Counted from the first letter of the stretch, positions 1-9,566 are shown. The stretch is 47,299 nucleotides of DNA from Deltaproteobacteria bacterium (GCA_029860075.1 JAOUBX010000030.1:1-47299), one strand, 5' to 3'. Notes: a model not told the origin generated them from the sequence alone. Numbers and translations are program-made.

Positions 1-3000
1 ACTCTAACCTTGACCAGGCTGCCCAAAGGTATGGCCTTTAAATCGACAGGCTTACCATCGAGAGTTTCATATTTTCTGACAAGGGTAAAACCTTTTGCTT
101 TGGCCGAGAGATCGGTCTTTTCAAGCGGGATTTCATAATTTAGCCTTAAAGAGAGATAAGCATTGGGAACATTTCCTTTTACCTCCGCTGTCACCATATC
201 ACCCGGCATTAATCCCAACTCCGCGTCTGAATAAGTAATTCTGCGAACCTGCTCATCAGGCGCTTCCATAGTGGATAGCGAAATATTTTTATCTTTCAGG
301 AGAATCGACACATGGGGGATATCTCCCAGGGAACCTCTTCGATGGGAACCGCTTCCCGTTACCTGTGAAATTCCCATAATGCCAAAGACATTTTCCTGCG
401 TATTCCCCCACATCTGCCCTCTCCTCCTGGCAAGAAGGCCTTCCATTAACTTTCCTGTCATTTCCCGGTCAGAATCTGACGATCCAAAGGCAATCAGCGA
501 TGCACCGTGGGTCCGCAGCGGGGAATCCATCGACCAGCCCCCTTTTGCCTTCGAATCAAAGTAGGCTTCCTTCGCCGTTTTCTTTGCATTATCTTTAATT
601 GCCTGCAAAATAGGTTGAAGCAGTGACTGATCCCCTCCCTCCATTTCACCTACAGCTATGGCAAGAAAGGAAAACCCGAAACCTGTCAACTTGGAACGAT
701 TCTCCCATAAAGCGTTAATATATTGCGGTTGAGGGCGGCCGAGACGTCCCAGGGTCATCACAAAGAGCGCTCTTGTATCTCCGTCAGCTATATTCCCATG
801 AGGGATACTTTCGGTTATTTGACCGGAACGAAGCGCTTGCTCCAGATAGTCTGCCATTCCGGCAAGGGCACTGTCGGGGACGTCATAACCTCTTTCTTTT
901 GCGGCAATAAGGGCCGTCAGGCCAAAGGCCGTGGCAAAAGCATGAGGACTGTCACTTCCCGGCCAATAGGCAAGACCACCCTTTGATGTCTGGAAAGACA
1001 GGATTCTTTTGACGCCTGCTTCAGAGAATTTTTTCAAATCCTCCTGGTTAACCTCTACACCAATAACAGGAAGGAGTTCTTTTAGTACGACAAGGGGATA
1101 GGCCGTACTTGTCGTCTGTTCGATACAACCGTTGGGGTAGCGCATTAAGTACTGGACGGCGCCCTTCAGTTCAGTCAGTTCCGTGACTGATAATACAAGC
1201 TCGCTTTTCGCCGTACCCTTGATGTAATAGTCAGGAAGCTTAAGGCTGACCTTGTTGTCATTGAGCACCTTGACACTCTTTACCTCAGAAACACTCGTTC
1301 CGGGACTGATGATTGGAACGGTGTACTCTCCGGCATCACGATGTGATGCTGTGGACGCGATAAATCGTACCTTGGCAGTACCGCTGATTCCTGCTTTAAC
1401 CCTAAAGGGAATATTGGCCGATTTTCCGGGAGCGACAATTACTTTCGACACATCTTTTTGACTTATGAGCTTAAGTCCTTCAAATTCTGCCTTCAAGGTA
1501 ATTTCTTCCCGCTTTGATGTATTATTGAAGACCATCGCTTCCACCTGAAGCTCATCTTCGGGATAGATAAATCTCGGTATAACAGGTTGAATCATCAGCG
1601 CTTGCTGATTGACAAGCATATGGTCCGATGAGCCGAATCGCATTTTTTTATCGGCAGCAACAACCATGACCCTGTAGGAGGTTAAATTATCAGGCATGGT
1701 GAATGTAATCTCTGCCTTTCCGGAAGCATCGGTTTTAAGATCAGGATTCCAGTAAGCCGTACTTTTAAAGAGGTTCCTCAATATGGCTTCCAGGTCACTT
1801 CGGGAGGTGAGGTCCACTTCGTCATCATCACCGCCTGGGAAAATCTTTTCTAATCGTTCCCGCCTCGAATGGGGAAGATCAAGCCAGTTTGATCCTGTTC
1901 TTACTCCGAGAGCCCTCGGCGCATAGACCGTATCGAGAGGATTGGGCGTCAGATAAGCGGTCATATCCAGTACGGCTTCATCGACAACCATAGCCGTCAA
2001 TTGGGCCTGAGTTCCCTCATTTGAATAATTCTTAACCTGGATAGGAATGGTTACCTTTTCCCCGGGACTGACATTTGAAATCCTTTTATCGACGAGCACA
2101 TTAAGGCGCTGCCTCGACGGGTCAACATCGAGCTTTACATAGCCCACTTTAAAGCCGGGAGCGCCCGTTTCAAAGCCCGAGGCATCTTTCATGAAATGCT
2201 CACGCCCCCTGACTATAATCGTCGAAATAAATACATTGGGAGCATATTCGGCAAGTATGGGAATCTTTATCTCGGGCGTATTATTGTCTATATTAATGAT
2301 CCGCGTTTCAATGACACCATTGACCTCTATGGTTACTAATGCGGTAGCCTTTTTATAGGGTGTCTGGGGTATAAGGACGGCCGTATCACCGATCTCGTAG
2401 CTTTCCTTGTCTTTAACAATATCTATTTTCTCAATGTCAAAACGGGGCCACGCGGTAGACTCATCACCGGATACAGTCAGATAGGTCGATGTTCTGACCT
2501 TATTCCCCTTCGAATCTGTGGCATCGAAATTAAAGCGATAGATTCCCGCTCTTGATGGTGTATAGCTGAACTCCTCCGGTCCGGCACCTGACGTCAGGGA
2601 TTCTCTCAAGACAGTATCTCCAACCATTCGGTTAAACATCTGGACTTTTGAAGATTGGTACTGCCGTGCCGTACTGTGATACTCTATGTATTCAACCTGA
2701 ACATCAACGTCGGTATCTCTCATTACTTTCCCGGCAGTATCGACAACCACAAAGGGCATAACCACCTTTGTATTGGAGCGAACAACCTCTCTTGCCGGCG
2801 GCTTTACTCCCACGTAAAATCCCGCAGGATGAACGACCCTGCTGAGACGGCTTGAATAAGCTTGCCTGTCAGTGTCGGTGACGACGGCCTCAAAAGTATA
2901 TTTCATTCTCCCGGCACTCACATGATGAGCCGGAGTAAAGCTTACCGTCTGCTTTCCCTCGGCATTAAGGAGACCTCCATGGGAAAGAAAAATTCCCGTA

Positions 3001-5264
3001 AGGGTCGCATCTTCCGCACTCTGAAAAACGTAACCGGGAAAGCTGCTTAAATGCAGAGGGGACTGAACTCTTGTCACTTTCCAGTTAAAATCCCTGTTTC
3101 CCATCGTTCCGCCATGATAATACCTTGATTCAATATCGACATTAACCGGCTCACCGGGAGTCCACTTCCGGTTTCGATCATCGACAGAAACGACAAAGGT
3201 AGGGACACGGTACTCTTCTACCTTGAAGGAACTGGAAATATATGAAGAGCCATTGGATACGATAATGTCATATCGACCAACGGCACTCCCTTCGGGAATC
3301 TCAATTTCAAAGTCGGAGGCGCCATATTCATCACGAACCATTTCAGTCTTTAAAATCTCTTTAGATCTGGGATCTCTCACAACGATGTTCATGTTCTTCA
3401 CATCACCAGAGTAGGTGTAGGTTTTTATATAAACCTTATCTCCAGGCCGGTAGACCCCTCTTTCCGTAAAAATAGAGCCTCGAAGAGGTATATTGTCGTT
3501 AACAATACCGGGAAGATTAAACTGCCAGGGGGATGAGAGTTCATCATTCCTTAAAACCATAATGGACTTATCCTTTGCAACGAGATAAAGAGAGTCATCG
3601 CCCTTTACGGGAAAGTCGTTACTTTGAGGCGTAATCACGGAAAGTCCATGACTGTCTGTCTGCCCCTCTCCAAGAATATTTCCTCTCAAATCGAAAAGCT
3701 CAATGGGTATATTGGGCAAAGCCTCTCCGCTGGAAAAGGAAGCGAGCCACACCAATATCTTGTCCTTTGAAACTTTGGCAGTTATTCCTGTTTCCGATAC
3801 GTTGACTAAAACCGTCCTCTCAATATCCTTTTTTTCGCTCCCCTTGCCTCTTCCAATAAACTCAAAGCACTTGAATCCTTCCGTAAGCGGTCTGTCAAGC
3901 TTAAAGCTATCTGAAGTATTTTCATTCAAGATCCAGTCGGACAAATCCTGACTATAGGCCAGATCACTCTCTGTCAGACCATAGGCCGATGCACGGGTAG
4001 GTTTGTGTCTTAATTCCCGGGCCCTGATATAAGCGTTTGCTGAAGAGAAGCTGTAGATCTTCACCTCAACGGTCTCCAGGTTTAAACCTTTAAAAGGGAT
4101 GGAAATATGCGAAGGTTCAATTGTGACCGGTTTATCAGGAACGGAAAATTCAGGTGGCAGGTCCTGCGCCTGAAAAGCAATATTGACAGCTTCACGCAGC
4201 GGATTTCCAAGAAAATCAGAAAAACTATAGGGTAGAGATATATCATATTTTTGACCAGGCTGCAGTTCCAGGTCTATCCTTACATAGTCATCTCTGTAAT
4301 AAATGATATTTTGTTTTACAGGTTCAGGCTCTATTTTGAATGCCCTTTGAAAATCCTGATAATCAAAAAATGAGGAAAATTTGAGATGAACCTTTGACTT
4401 CAGGCTCATCCTGCCTGAGGCGAGCTTCCCATCCCAGGTAGCTTCATCCAGCTGAAAAAGGGATTTATAGACAAGCCCTCTTCTTTCAATTTCAGGTTCA
4501 GTGTTATCAGGGTGGCCACGCCAGGAGGGAATGCTTAAAATAATTTCTTCATTATGATTCAAATCTTCATCAATAGTGATGGCAATAACATATTCATCCT
4601 CAATATCAAGGTCAAACTTTTCCCCTACATTCGTTGGGCGACTAATGGAATAAGCTATTTTTGTCCAGTCAGCTTTATTTAATTCGATAAAATCTTTAAT
4701 AAAAAATATATCTGCCGGCTGATCAAAGAGTAAATAATAAGGCCCCTTACCAATGAATTTTTTATATTTCCCGTCTCCAAGGGATGTAATAAACCTGGGA
4801 GCACCCATAATGGTATCCCAATTAACGACTTTACCGCCTGCCCTGAACCTGGGCAGACTAAGAGACCGGGTAAAATACTTTGACGAAAACTCTGACCCGA
4901 AAAATGGAATGATGGGACTGATGCGAATATCCATATCGGCTCCCCAGCCGAGCTGGTTTGATGTGGGGATAAAGGCAAGATTTTTTGAATCCTTCCATCG
5001 GAATTCACCCTTCAGGGGAGGGATGAAGTAAATGCTTGAGATTATTTCACTCTTGATATCATCTATATCCAATCCCGATTCATCAGGAGGAATTACATTT
5101 TCACTAAACTTTATTTCGATAGGGTCTTTGATATGATCGATGTCAGGAATCTCTATCTTGAGTTCGCTGTAAGTACCGGACAATTCATCTGCCTGGGGAG
5201 AACTCCAGGGCAACAACAATATAATTACCGAAATCATAAAAATATTAAATAAACGTGGAATCAT
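1..5264 (-). CDS. Alpha-2-macroglobulin family protein (C-terminus cut by window edge)
   Basis: Bacterial alpha-2-macroglobulin, a protease-trapping or envelope-defence protein. The frame is open from an ATG at 5264, behind a GGAGGGC ribosome site, to the window edge, giving 1754 residues without the true C-terminus. Residues 1-25 form a Sec signal peptide with a hydrophobic ILLLPW core. No lipobox cysteine is visible, unlike the lipoprotein form in E. coli, so it is probably periplasmic or secreted. Macroglobulin-like beta domains fill the first two thirds. The thioester motif GCIEQ is at residues 1379-1383 (plus-strand 1116-1130), and typical thioester-domain sequence such as SPHAFATAFG follows, so covalent trapping is probably possible. 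The usual partner pbpC is not on the visible side and could lie beyond position 1. Family assignment is confident; the target protease is unknown. Confidence 0.9.
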   Translation of the reverse strand, partial: MIPRLFNIFMISVIILLLPWSSPQADELSGTYSELKIEIPDIDHIKDPIEIKFSENVIPPDESGLDIDDIKSEIISSIYFIPPLKGEFRWKDSKNLAFIPTSNQLGWGADMDIRISPIIPFFGSEFSSKYFTRSLSLPRFRAGGKVVNWDTIMGAPRFITSLGDGKYKKFIGKGPYYLLFDQPADIFFIKDFIELNKADWTKIAYSISRPTNVGEKFDLDIEDEYVIAITIDEDLNHNEEIILSIPSWRGHPDNTEPEIERRGLVYKSLFQLDEATWDGKLASGRMSLKSKVHLKFSSFFDYQDFQRAFKIEPEPVKQNIIYYRDDYVRIDLELQPGQKYDISLPYSFSDFLGNPLREAVNIAFQAQDLPPEFSVPDKPVTIEPSHISIPFKGLNLETVEVKIYSFSSANAYIRARELRHKPTRASAYGLTESDLAYSQDLSDWILNENTSDSFKLDRPLTEGFKCFEFIGRGKGSEKKDIERTVLVNVSETGITAKVSKDKILVWLASFSSGEALPNIPIELFDLRGNILGEGQTDSHGLSVITPQSNDFPVKGDDSLYLVAKDKSIMVLRNDELSSPWQFNLPGIVNDNIPLRGSIFTERGVYRPGDKVYIKTYTYSGDVKNMNIVVRDPRSKEILKTEMVRDEYGASDFEIEIPEGSAVGRYDIIVSNGSSYISSSFKVEEYRVPTFVVSVDDRNRKWTPGEPVNVDIESRYYHGGTMGNRDFNWKVTRVQSPLHLSSFPGYVFQSAEDATLTGIFLSHGGLLNAEGKQTVSFTPAHHVSAGRMKYTFEAVVTDTDRQAYSSRLSRVVHPAGFYVGVKPPAREVVRSNTKVVMPFVVVDTAGKVMRDTDVDVQVEYIEYHSTARQYQSSKVQMFNRMVGDTVLRESLTSGAGPEEFSYTPSRAGIYRFNFDATDSKGNKVRTSTYLTVSGDESTAWPRFDIEKIDIVKDKESYEIGDTAVLIPQTPYKKATALVTIEVNGVIETRIINIDNNTPEIKIPILAEYAPNVFISTIIVRGREHFMKDASGFETGAPGFKVGYVKLDVDPSRQRLNVLVDKRISNVSPGEKVTIPIQVKNYSNEGTQAQLTAMVVDEAVLDMTAYLTPNPLDTVYAPRALGVRTGSNWLDLPHSRRERLEKIFPGGDDDEVDLTSRSDLEAILRNLFKSTAYWNPDLKTDASGKAEITFTMPDNLTSYRVMVVAADKKMRFGSSDHMLVNQQALMIQPVIPRFIYPEDELQVEAMVFNNTSKREEITLKAEFEGLKLISQKDVSKVIVAPGKSANIPFRVKAGISGTAKVRFIASTASHRDAGEYTVPIISPGTSVSEVKSVKVLNDNKVSLKLPDYYIKGTAKSELVLSVTELTELKGAVQYLMRYPNGCIEQTTSTAYPLVVLKELLPVIGVEVNQEDLKKFSEAGVKRILSFQTSKGGLAYWPGSDSPHAFATAFGLTALIAAKERGYDVPDSALAGMADYLEQALRSGQITESIPHGNIADGDTRALFVMTLGRLGRPQPQYINALWENRSKLTGFGFSFLAIAVGEMEGGDQSLLQPILQAIKDNAKKTAKEAYFDSKAKGGWSMDSPLRTHGASLIAFGSSDSDREMTGKLMEGLLARRRGQMWGNTQENVFGIMGISQVTGSGSHRRGSLGDIPHVSILLKDKNISLSTMEAPDEQVRRITYSDAELGLMPGDMVTAEVKGNVPNAYLSLRLNYEIPLEKTDLSAKAKGFTLVRKYETLDGKPVDLKAIPLGSLVKVR

Positions 5265-5352
5265 TTGCCCTCCATTTTTTAACTATATTTTGCTGTTAAA
5301 GAAAAAGCTTCCAAACCCCGATCATATAATCCGCTTCCTGTTATGCACTGTT

Positions 5353-5399
5353 TAAAAATACGGCCCGACCTTCCCCGGAGATGGGGGAAAAGGTCAGGC
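5353..5399 (-). terminator. Probable intrinsic terminator after the small exported protein gene
   Basis: On the minus strand, 23 bases past the stop at 5422, GACCTTTTCCCCC pairs imperfectly with GGGGAAGGTC. A short U-rich tract (GTATTTTT) follows. It separates the 5422-5904 gene from the macroglobulin gene that starts at 5264, so the latter probably has its own promoter. Confidence 0.6.
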
Positions 5400-5421
5400 T
5401 TTTATGTTTCTGATAAAAAAA

Positions 5422-5904
5422 CTATTGTACATTCACCTGGAAGGATTGAAGCACCACACTTTGCTGCTTGCCTTCATCAAGCTGTTTGAATGAGATGGTC
5501 CACTTGCCGGGTCTGTCAAGCTTATATGCAGTCCAGCTTCTGTATCTCACAGAGCCTTTAACTTTCAACTCTCTAACCTTCCAAACCATTCCCATATTTT
5601 TGAATTCCACATAAATAGTGTCACTGTCACCCTGTGGCACCAGGAAAGACGCCCATGCTGTTATTTCTTCATTCATGGGAAAGTTGCTTTCATCAACGGG
5701 CGTGCCGCAGTTATTTTTCTCAGGGCCTTCCTTTATAACTTCCTTACAGAGTGCCGCTTTAAGAAAAACCGCGCCGCCGCCTTTTCCGGTATAGTAGTAA
5801 TCAATTACTCTTCTTGCTTCATCAGAGCTTACTTTGGCATAGCCAGGTGAAGCACCTAATACTCCGATTATTAGCGCTGCAAAAACCCATGTTCCTTTTT
5901 TCAT
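5422..5904 (-). CDS. Small exported protein, possibly DUF2914-like
   Basis: Exported protein of 160 residues. The ATG at 5904 is preferred over an upstream in-frame start at 5937 because GAGGAGG sits just before it and the protein then begins with a clean signal peptide (MKKGTWVFAALIIGVLGA, cleavage near GYA-K). The mature part has two cysteines about a dozen residues apart, which could form a disulfide. Its C-terminal half, with the words YRSWTAYKLDRPGKWTISF, resembles the DUF2914 pattern of a hydrophobic strand, RYR-T-S/Y-K and GKW-V. That resemblance is by eye only. It has its own promoter and terminator, so it is probably a single-gene transcript. Function unknown. Confidence 0.75.
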   Translation of the reverse strand: MKKGTWVFAALIIGVLGASPGYAKVSSDEARRVIDYYYTGKGGGAVFLKAALCKEVIKEGPEKNNCGTPVDESNFPMNEEITAWASFLVPQGDSDTIYVEFKNMGMVWKVRELKVKGSVRYRSWTAYKLDRPGKWTISFKQLDEGKQQSVVLQSFQVNVQ

Positions 5905-5944
5905 ACCTTCCTCCTCTTTAATATTATTATTTTCCAATAAATTG

Positions 5945-5973
5945 CTTATACCACAGCACTAACCACTTGTCAC
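5945..5973 (-). promoter_or_regulatory. Sigma70-type promoter of the 5422-5904 gene
   Basis: Read on the minus strand, GTGACA (plus 5968-5973) and TATAAG (plus 5945-5950) are separated by exactly 17 bases. Each hexamer matches five of six consensus positions. The -10 box lies about 40 bases upstream of the ATG at 5904. Confidence 0.7.
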
Positions 5974-6006
5974 GACATATATTGCCAAATGTGCGACATA
6001 TGTTGC
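5973..6006 (-). promoter_or_regulatory. Two direct repeats 21 bp apart, probable activator site
   Basis: CGACATATATTGC (5973-5985) and CGACATATGTTGC (5994-6006) differ at one base. Their starts are 21 bp apart, two helical turns, and they abut the -35 box of the promoter at 5945-5973. This is the usual place for a dimeric or tandem activator. The regulator is not identified. Confidence 0.55.
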
Positions 6007-6238
6007 TCTTATACTTTTTTGGGATTGAAGGTTCACCTTTGAAAGGCAGCAAATGAAGCCCCGGCGGCAACCTGCCGTCATAACTTGTTAATTTTGTTGT
6101 CTTTCCCGGCTCTAGTACACGACAGGGAAGTGAGGTATGAGTTCATTCTGAAGGATGGTTCCCTTGGCTGCTGACGGCAAGTGCAGGCCGGTTACGCATC
6201 ACAACTCTTCCAAGGCAAACATTCAAACTGAAAAAATC

Positions 6239-6268
6239 AAAAAAAAGACCGCCTCAAAAGGCGGTCTT
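6239..6268 (-). terminator. Intrinsic terminator for the RCC1-repeat gene
   Basis: A perfect 10-bp stem, AAGACCGCCT with AGGCGGTCTT around a 4-base loop, is followed on the minus strand by a run of seven T. It is 100 bases past the stop at 6369. Apart from this hairpin and the promoter and repeats at 5945-6006, nothing was seen in the 5905-6368 gap. Confidence 0.88.
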
Positions 6269-6368
6269 ATAGACTTGAAAGCAAACGATTAAGAATTGTA
6301 TTCCCTAAATTATCCTGCTTTTCCCTGTCTCATTGCCACAGCTTAAGGAATCTTCCAACCTTGCCATG

Positions 6369-8594
6369 TTAAGGCAATATTAGTATGGGAGATAATGAGT
6401 TGAAATTTGTCGTACCATCACCAAGCTGACCATAGCCGTTATATCCCCAGGCCCATAAACTGCCGTCGCTCTGCAGGCCGATCGAATGGAAGCTGCCTGC
6501 TGCCACTTCTGCCCAGGCTGTATTAGTTCCAACCTGAACAGGTGTTGGACGGTTGTTTTCCCATGTCCCAAGGCCCAACTGGCCGTAAGTACCATAACCC
6601 CAGGCCCACAAAGTCCCGCTGTTCTTAATCGCAATCGTATGGGATGCACCTGCAGATGCCATTTTCCATGTATTGTCCATTCCAACCTGGACAGGCGTGT
6701 TCCTGTTTATCGTACTTCCGTCACCAACCTGCCCATGATTGTTAAGACCCCAAGCCCATAAAGTTCCGTCGTTCTTTAGCGCTACGGTATGATAGTTACC
6801 ACCCCATACTGCTTTCCATGAATCGGCGCCGACTTGAACCGGTGTGAGTCGGAGTATAAACGTTCCATCACCAAGCGCTCCGTGCAGGTTATTTCCCCAG
6901 GTCCATAAAGTGTCGTCATTCCTAATGGCAATCGTATGATTGCCACCGGCTGCTACCGCTTTCCAGGTGTAACCGATTCCTACCTGGACGGGTTGCAGGC
7001 GGGGTGTAAACCTGGTCCCATTACCAATCTGGCCGGAATAATTATAGCCCCAGGTCCATACAGTCCCGTCACTCTTTAGCGCAACAGAATGATAACTGCC
7101 TGCCGCCACATCTTTCCAGGTATCATGAATGCTTTCAACCAGCGCCGGTTCTAATTGATCAGTTGTGCTATTGATTCCTAGCTGCCCGAAAGCATTATAA
7201 CCCCAGGCATATAAGTTGCCGCTGCTGTCAATAGCGAGAGTATGATAATCTCCGGCAGCTATCGATTGCCAGGCATTACTTCCTATCGGCTCGGGCAAGT
7301 TCTTATTGCTCGTGCCGCCATCGCCAAGCTGTCCGTATTGATTGCGCCCCCAGGTCCGTAAAATACCGTCAGCACTTATTAACGCCGTATGATCATAGGC
7401 AGCGATAGTATGCGGGCTATCTTCGATAGCCTTGAAATAAGCAATAACATTCAAGGGAGAACTGACTGTAAAAGCACAAACAGGATTCGTACCGCAACCT
7501 GCGCCAGACCAATAGTCAAATGCATAATCAGGGTCGTTTGTTGTCGCTGTCAGAACCACAGGTGTTGAGTCTGCATATATGTAACATCCTGCACCGCAGG
7601 AATCTCCAGAGGGGGAAACATCAACAGAACCAATGCCGTCACCGGCAAGGCTAACATTTAGTTCATTATCTATGCAGACTAGAGGATCTATAGGATTATT
7701 ATCTGAATCAGGGCATATCCGGTTCCCGTCAATGCAGGTTTGTTGGCTTTCATGACAATTATCACTGTCCGGCCCATCACAGCTAAGTCCAAACCATAGT
7801 TCACCGGAGCCATCGGAGGTTCCGACATTACAATCATTATTTACGTTGTCACATAGTTCCGTAGCTCCGGGATGAATGTAAGCATTATTAGGTTCACAGT
7901 CATTGCCGGAGATACAACCAATTGCTCCAAACCGAAAGTAACCATCACCATCAGCATCATCACAGGGGCAGGCCTCCGGAGTTGGACAATATCTAAAACT
8001 ATAACCTGTTGATGCAATATTAACACCGCTGTCTATCAGAATTGGATTTGTATTCCATCCATAGACATCACTATAACACTGAACACTGTAAATGTCTCTT
8101 ACATCAACGGTCATTACATTAAGTTGCCCGGGAGTGAGGCCTGCCGTATTCACTGTAACTGACCAGGGTACGCTCGTAAGTAATTCGTCTATCGGCGCAG
8201 CCAGACTTTCAGGCCCACCGTTGAAAGATGAACGGACTTGTGCATAAACAGCCCCGTATGCCGGAAATCTCCTGCCCAGCCCATTACCGGAATAAGGCGC
8301 ACATTCCGGAATACCCACAGTCTCACCGGTAGGCGTATCATCAGAACTTACAAAAGCAGTTCCACTTAATGTTACTGAAGTTGCAACCGTCTCGCCGCCC
8401 ACAGGAAAACTTGGTGTGCCTGTCAGAAAAATACTTCCTGATGCCCCAAACACCGGAGAGCATGAGAATACAAGTGTTATTATAGTGAGCAAAATCCCTA
8501 TGGATCTGTTTATAAATGTTTTAGAAACGTCTTTATGCTTTTCTTTGTTAAAACGATAGTTTACCAGCTTTTTTTGTAAATTTCCTTTTTTCAT
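6369..8594 (-). CDS. Secreted RCC1-repeat protein with MopE-type metal-binding motif
   Basis: Exported protein of about 741 residues. The ATG at 8594 follows GGGAGGAG; an in-frame start at 8645 has no such site. A long basic N-terminal region precedes the signal-anchor or signal segment (SIGILLTIITLVFSCSPVFGA). Next comes a region of unknown fold, then a MopE-like Asp/Asn/Cys-rich metal-binding motif (DADGDGYF, GNDCEPNN, ELCDNVNNDC). An InlB-B/divergent beta-repeat-like stretch follows (YWSGAGCG), then seven RCC1 blades, each marked by WG-x-N-x-x-GQ-x-G. Seven blades would close one propeller. Such proteins are typically surface or secreted and often mediate protein binding; no enzymatic role can be inferred. 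It has a strong terminator and stands alone. Confidence 0.88.
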   Translation of the reverse strand: MKKGNLQKKLVNYRFNKEKHKDVSKTFINRSIGILLTIITLVFSCSPVFGASGSIFLTGTPSFPVGGETVATSVTLSGTAFVSSDDTPTGETVGIPECAPYSGNGLGRRFPAYGAVYAQVRSSFNGGPESLAAPIDELLTSVPWSVTVNTAGLTPGQLNVMTVDVRDIYSVQCYSDVYGWNTNPILIDSGVNIASTGYSFRYCPTPEACPCDDADGDGYFRFGAIGCISGNDCEPNNAYIHPGATELCDNVNNDCNVGTSDGSGELWFGLSCDGPDSDNCHESQQTCIDGNRICPDSDNNPIDPLVCIDNELNVSLAGDGIGSVDVSPSGDSCGAGCYIYADSTPVVLTATTNDPDYAFDYWSGAGCGTNPVCAFTVSSPLNVIAYFKAIEDSPHTIAAYDHTALISADGILRTWGRNQYGQLGDGGTSNKNLPEPIGSNAWQSIAAGDYHTLAIDSSGNLYAWGYNAFGQLGINSTTDQLEPALVESIHDTWKDVAAGSYHSVALKSDGTVWTWGYNYSGQIGNGTRFTPRLQPVQVGIGYTWKAVAAGGNHTIAIRNDDTLWTWGNNLHGALGDGTFILRLTPVQVGADSWKAVWGGNYHTVALKNDGTLWAWGLNNHGQVGDGSTINRNTPVQVGMDNTWKMASAGASHTIAIKNSGTLWAWGYGTYGQLGLGTWENNRPTPVQVGTNTAWAEVAAGSFHSIGLQSDGSLWAWGYNGYGQLGDGTTNFNSLSPILILP

Positions 8595-8808
8595 ATTTTT
8601 CTCCTCCCAATTTTTTGCTTTGAGGGTTTTCAGGATCAATACCAAATAATCTTAATAACATTCCGTACCATAACTTTCATCTATTGACCCAATTCTTTGT
8701 CATGCCGAAGTCTATGCCGAAAAACTGCGCGTAAACTGCGTTTTCCTGATTGACATTTCAGTCAATTTTATTTTAAACAAGACAATATTAGGGCCACTCC
8801 ATCCTGTC

Positions 8809-8908
8809 TACAGGAAACATCTGCGCTTTACAGGACATTACTGTCATCTACTGGACAATACTGACCTTTAGTGGAATACCATGACATTTCAGGTGTTTTT
8901 TTGGGTGG
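8809..8908. repeat. Degenerate tandem array with a strict 20-bp period
   Basis: Related units start at 8809, 8829, 8849 and 8869; a fifth at 8889 is barely recognisable. The core is TACWGGACAWTACTG. Units 2 and 3 match at about 15 of 20 positions, units 3 and 4 at 13, and units 1 and 2 at 12. The 11-mer TGACATTTCAG at the end (8882-8892) recurs at 8751-8761. The array lies in the 408-bp gap upstream of the RCC1-repeat gene. It could be a multi-site operator or a decayed mobile-element end; no open frame crosses it. Confidence 0.6.
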
Positions 8909-9002
8909 ATGTAGTCATGAGAATTGACGTTTAAGGGGTTATTATGGGAGGGACTTTTTCAGGGGCAAAGGGGTTGGTGCAAGTTAACCTACTATTGTAC
9001 AA

Positions 9003-9566
9003 TTACCATTCTATATTTTCAATGGTGATCGACTTTTTGTTCTCTTTAACGATGCGTATTTTTGAATTCAATACGTCTATATGCCAGTCATTATACTTTG
9101 ATATTTGTTTTATTTTTTTTGTATTTTCCGCGCTTTTGCTTGTAAGCCACAGTGAATAAGTCTCAGTTTCCTCATTATAGGTTTCGATGAGAATTTTCTG
9201 TTTCAAATCCCTCTTCTTGACCCCAACGTTGTTTTTTATGGAAGCGCTGTCTTGATCGTTAAAAATAACGGCATTCCATTTCCCGTCAAAGTTCGTTTCA
9301 TAAAGAACAGAAACGATCTTGTCTTTATTATTTCCGTTGAATACATATACCCCTTTCTCTTCAGCAGGGAAATAAATGTAAATATCCGTGGTTTTAGTGT
9401 TGTCACCTTCAAGAAAACCGCCTTTCTCCGTTGTTTTTATTGATTTTAGATAGTAGCCTGTATCCCGGTCATATTCACTCAGGGTCAAACTGTAGCTATA
9501 CCCTAATCCTGCATAGACATCTGGACTCCAAAGGAAAATCAATAATATAATTAAACGTTTTTTCAT
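9003..9566 (-). CDS. Secreted protein of unknown function
   Basis: Exported protein of 187 residues that I do not recognise. The ATG at 9566 follows CAGGAG and starts a signal peptide (MKKRLIILLIFLWSPDVYA, cleavage before G). An in-frame upstream start at 9581 lies ahead of that ribosome site. The mature part is rich in Lys, Asn, Tyr and Ile, has no cysteines and alternates beta-strand-like stretches (DIYIYFPAEEKGVYVFNG; ETYSLWLTSK). Its coding sequence is visibly more AT-rich than most neighbours, which suggests acquisition from elsewhere. A probable transposase remnant lies just upstream. Real gene likely; function unknown. Confidence 0.7.
   Translation of the reverse strand: MKKRLIILLIFLWSPDVYAGLGYSYSLTLSEYDRDTGYYLKSIKTTEKGGFLEGDNTKTTDIYIYFPAEEKGVYVFNGNNKDKIVSVLYETNFDGKWNAVIFNDQDSASIKNNVGVKKRDLKQKILIETYNEETETYSLWLTSKSAENTKKIKQISKYNDWHIDVLNSKIRIVKENKKSITIENIEW

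Noticed and set aside
271..3951. Plus-strand frames of 60-100 codons under the macroglobulin gene
   Set aside because: Antisense shadows of a continuous minus-strand frame with signal peptide and thioester motif; no ribosome sites or family features.
5905..5972. Sigma54 -24/-12 promoter for the small exported protein
   Set aside because: No GG-N10-GC spacing; sigma70 boxes fit much better.
7841..8026. 61-codon minus-strand frame within the RCC1-repeat gene
   Set aside because: Same-strand alternate frame over the metal-binding motif; a shadow.
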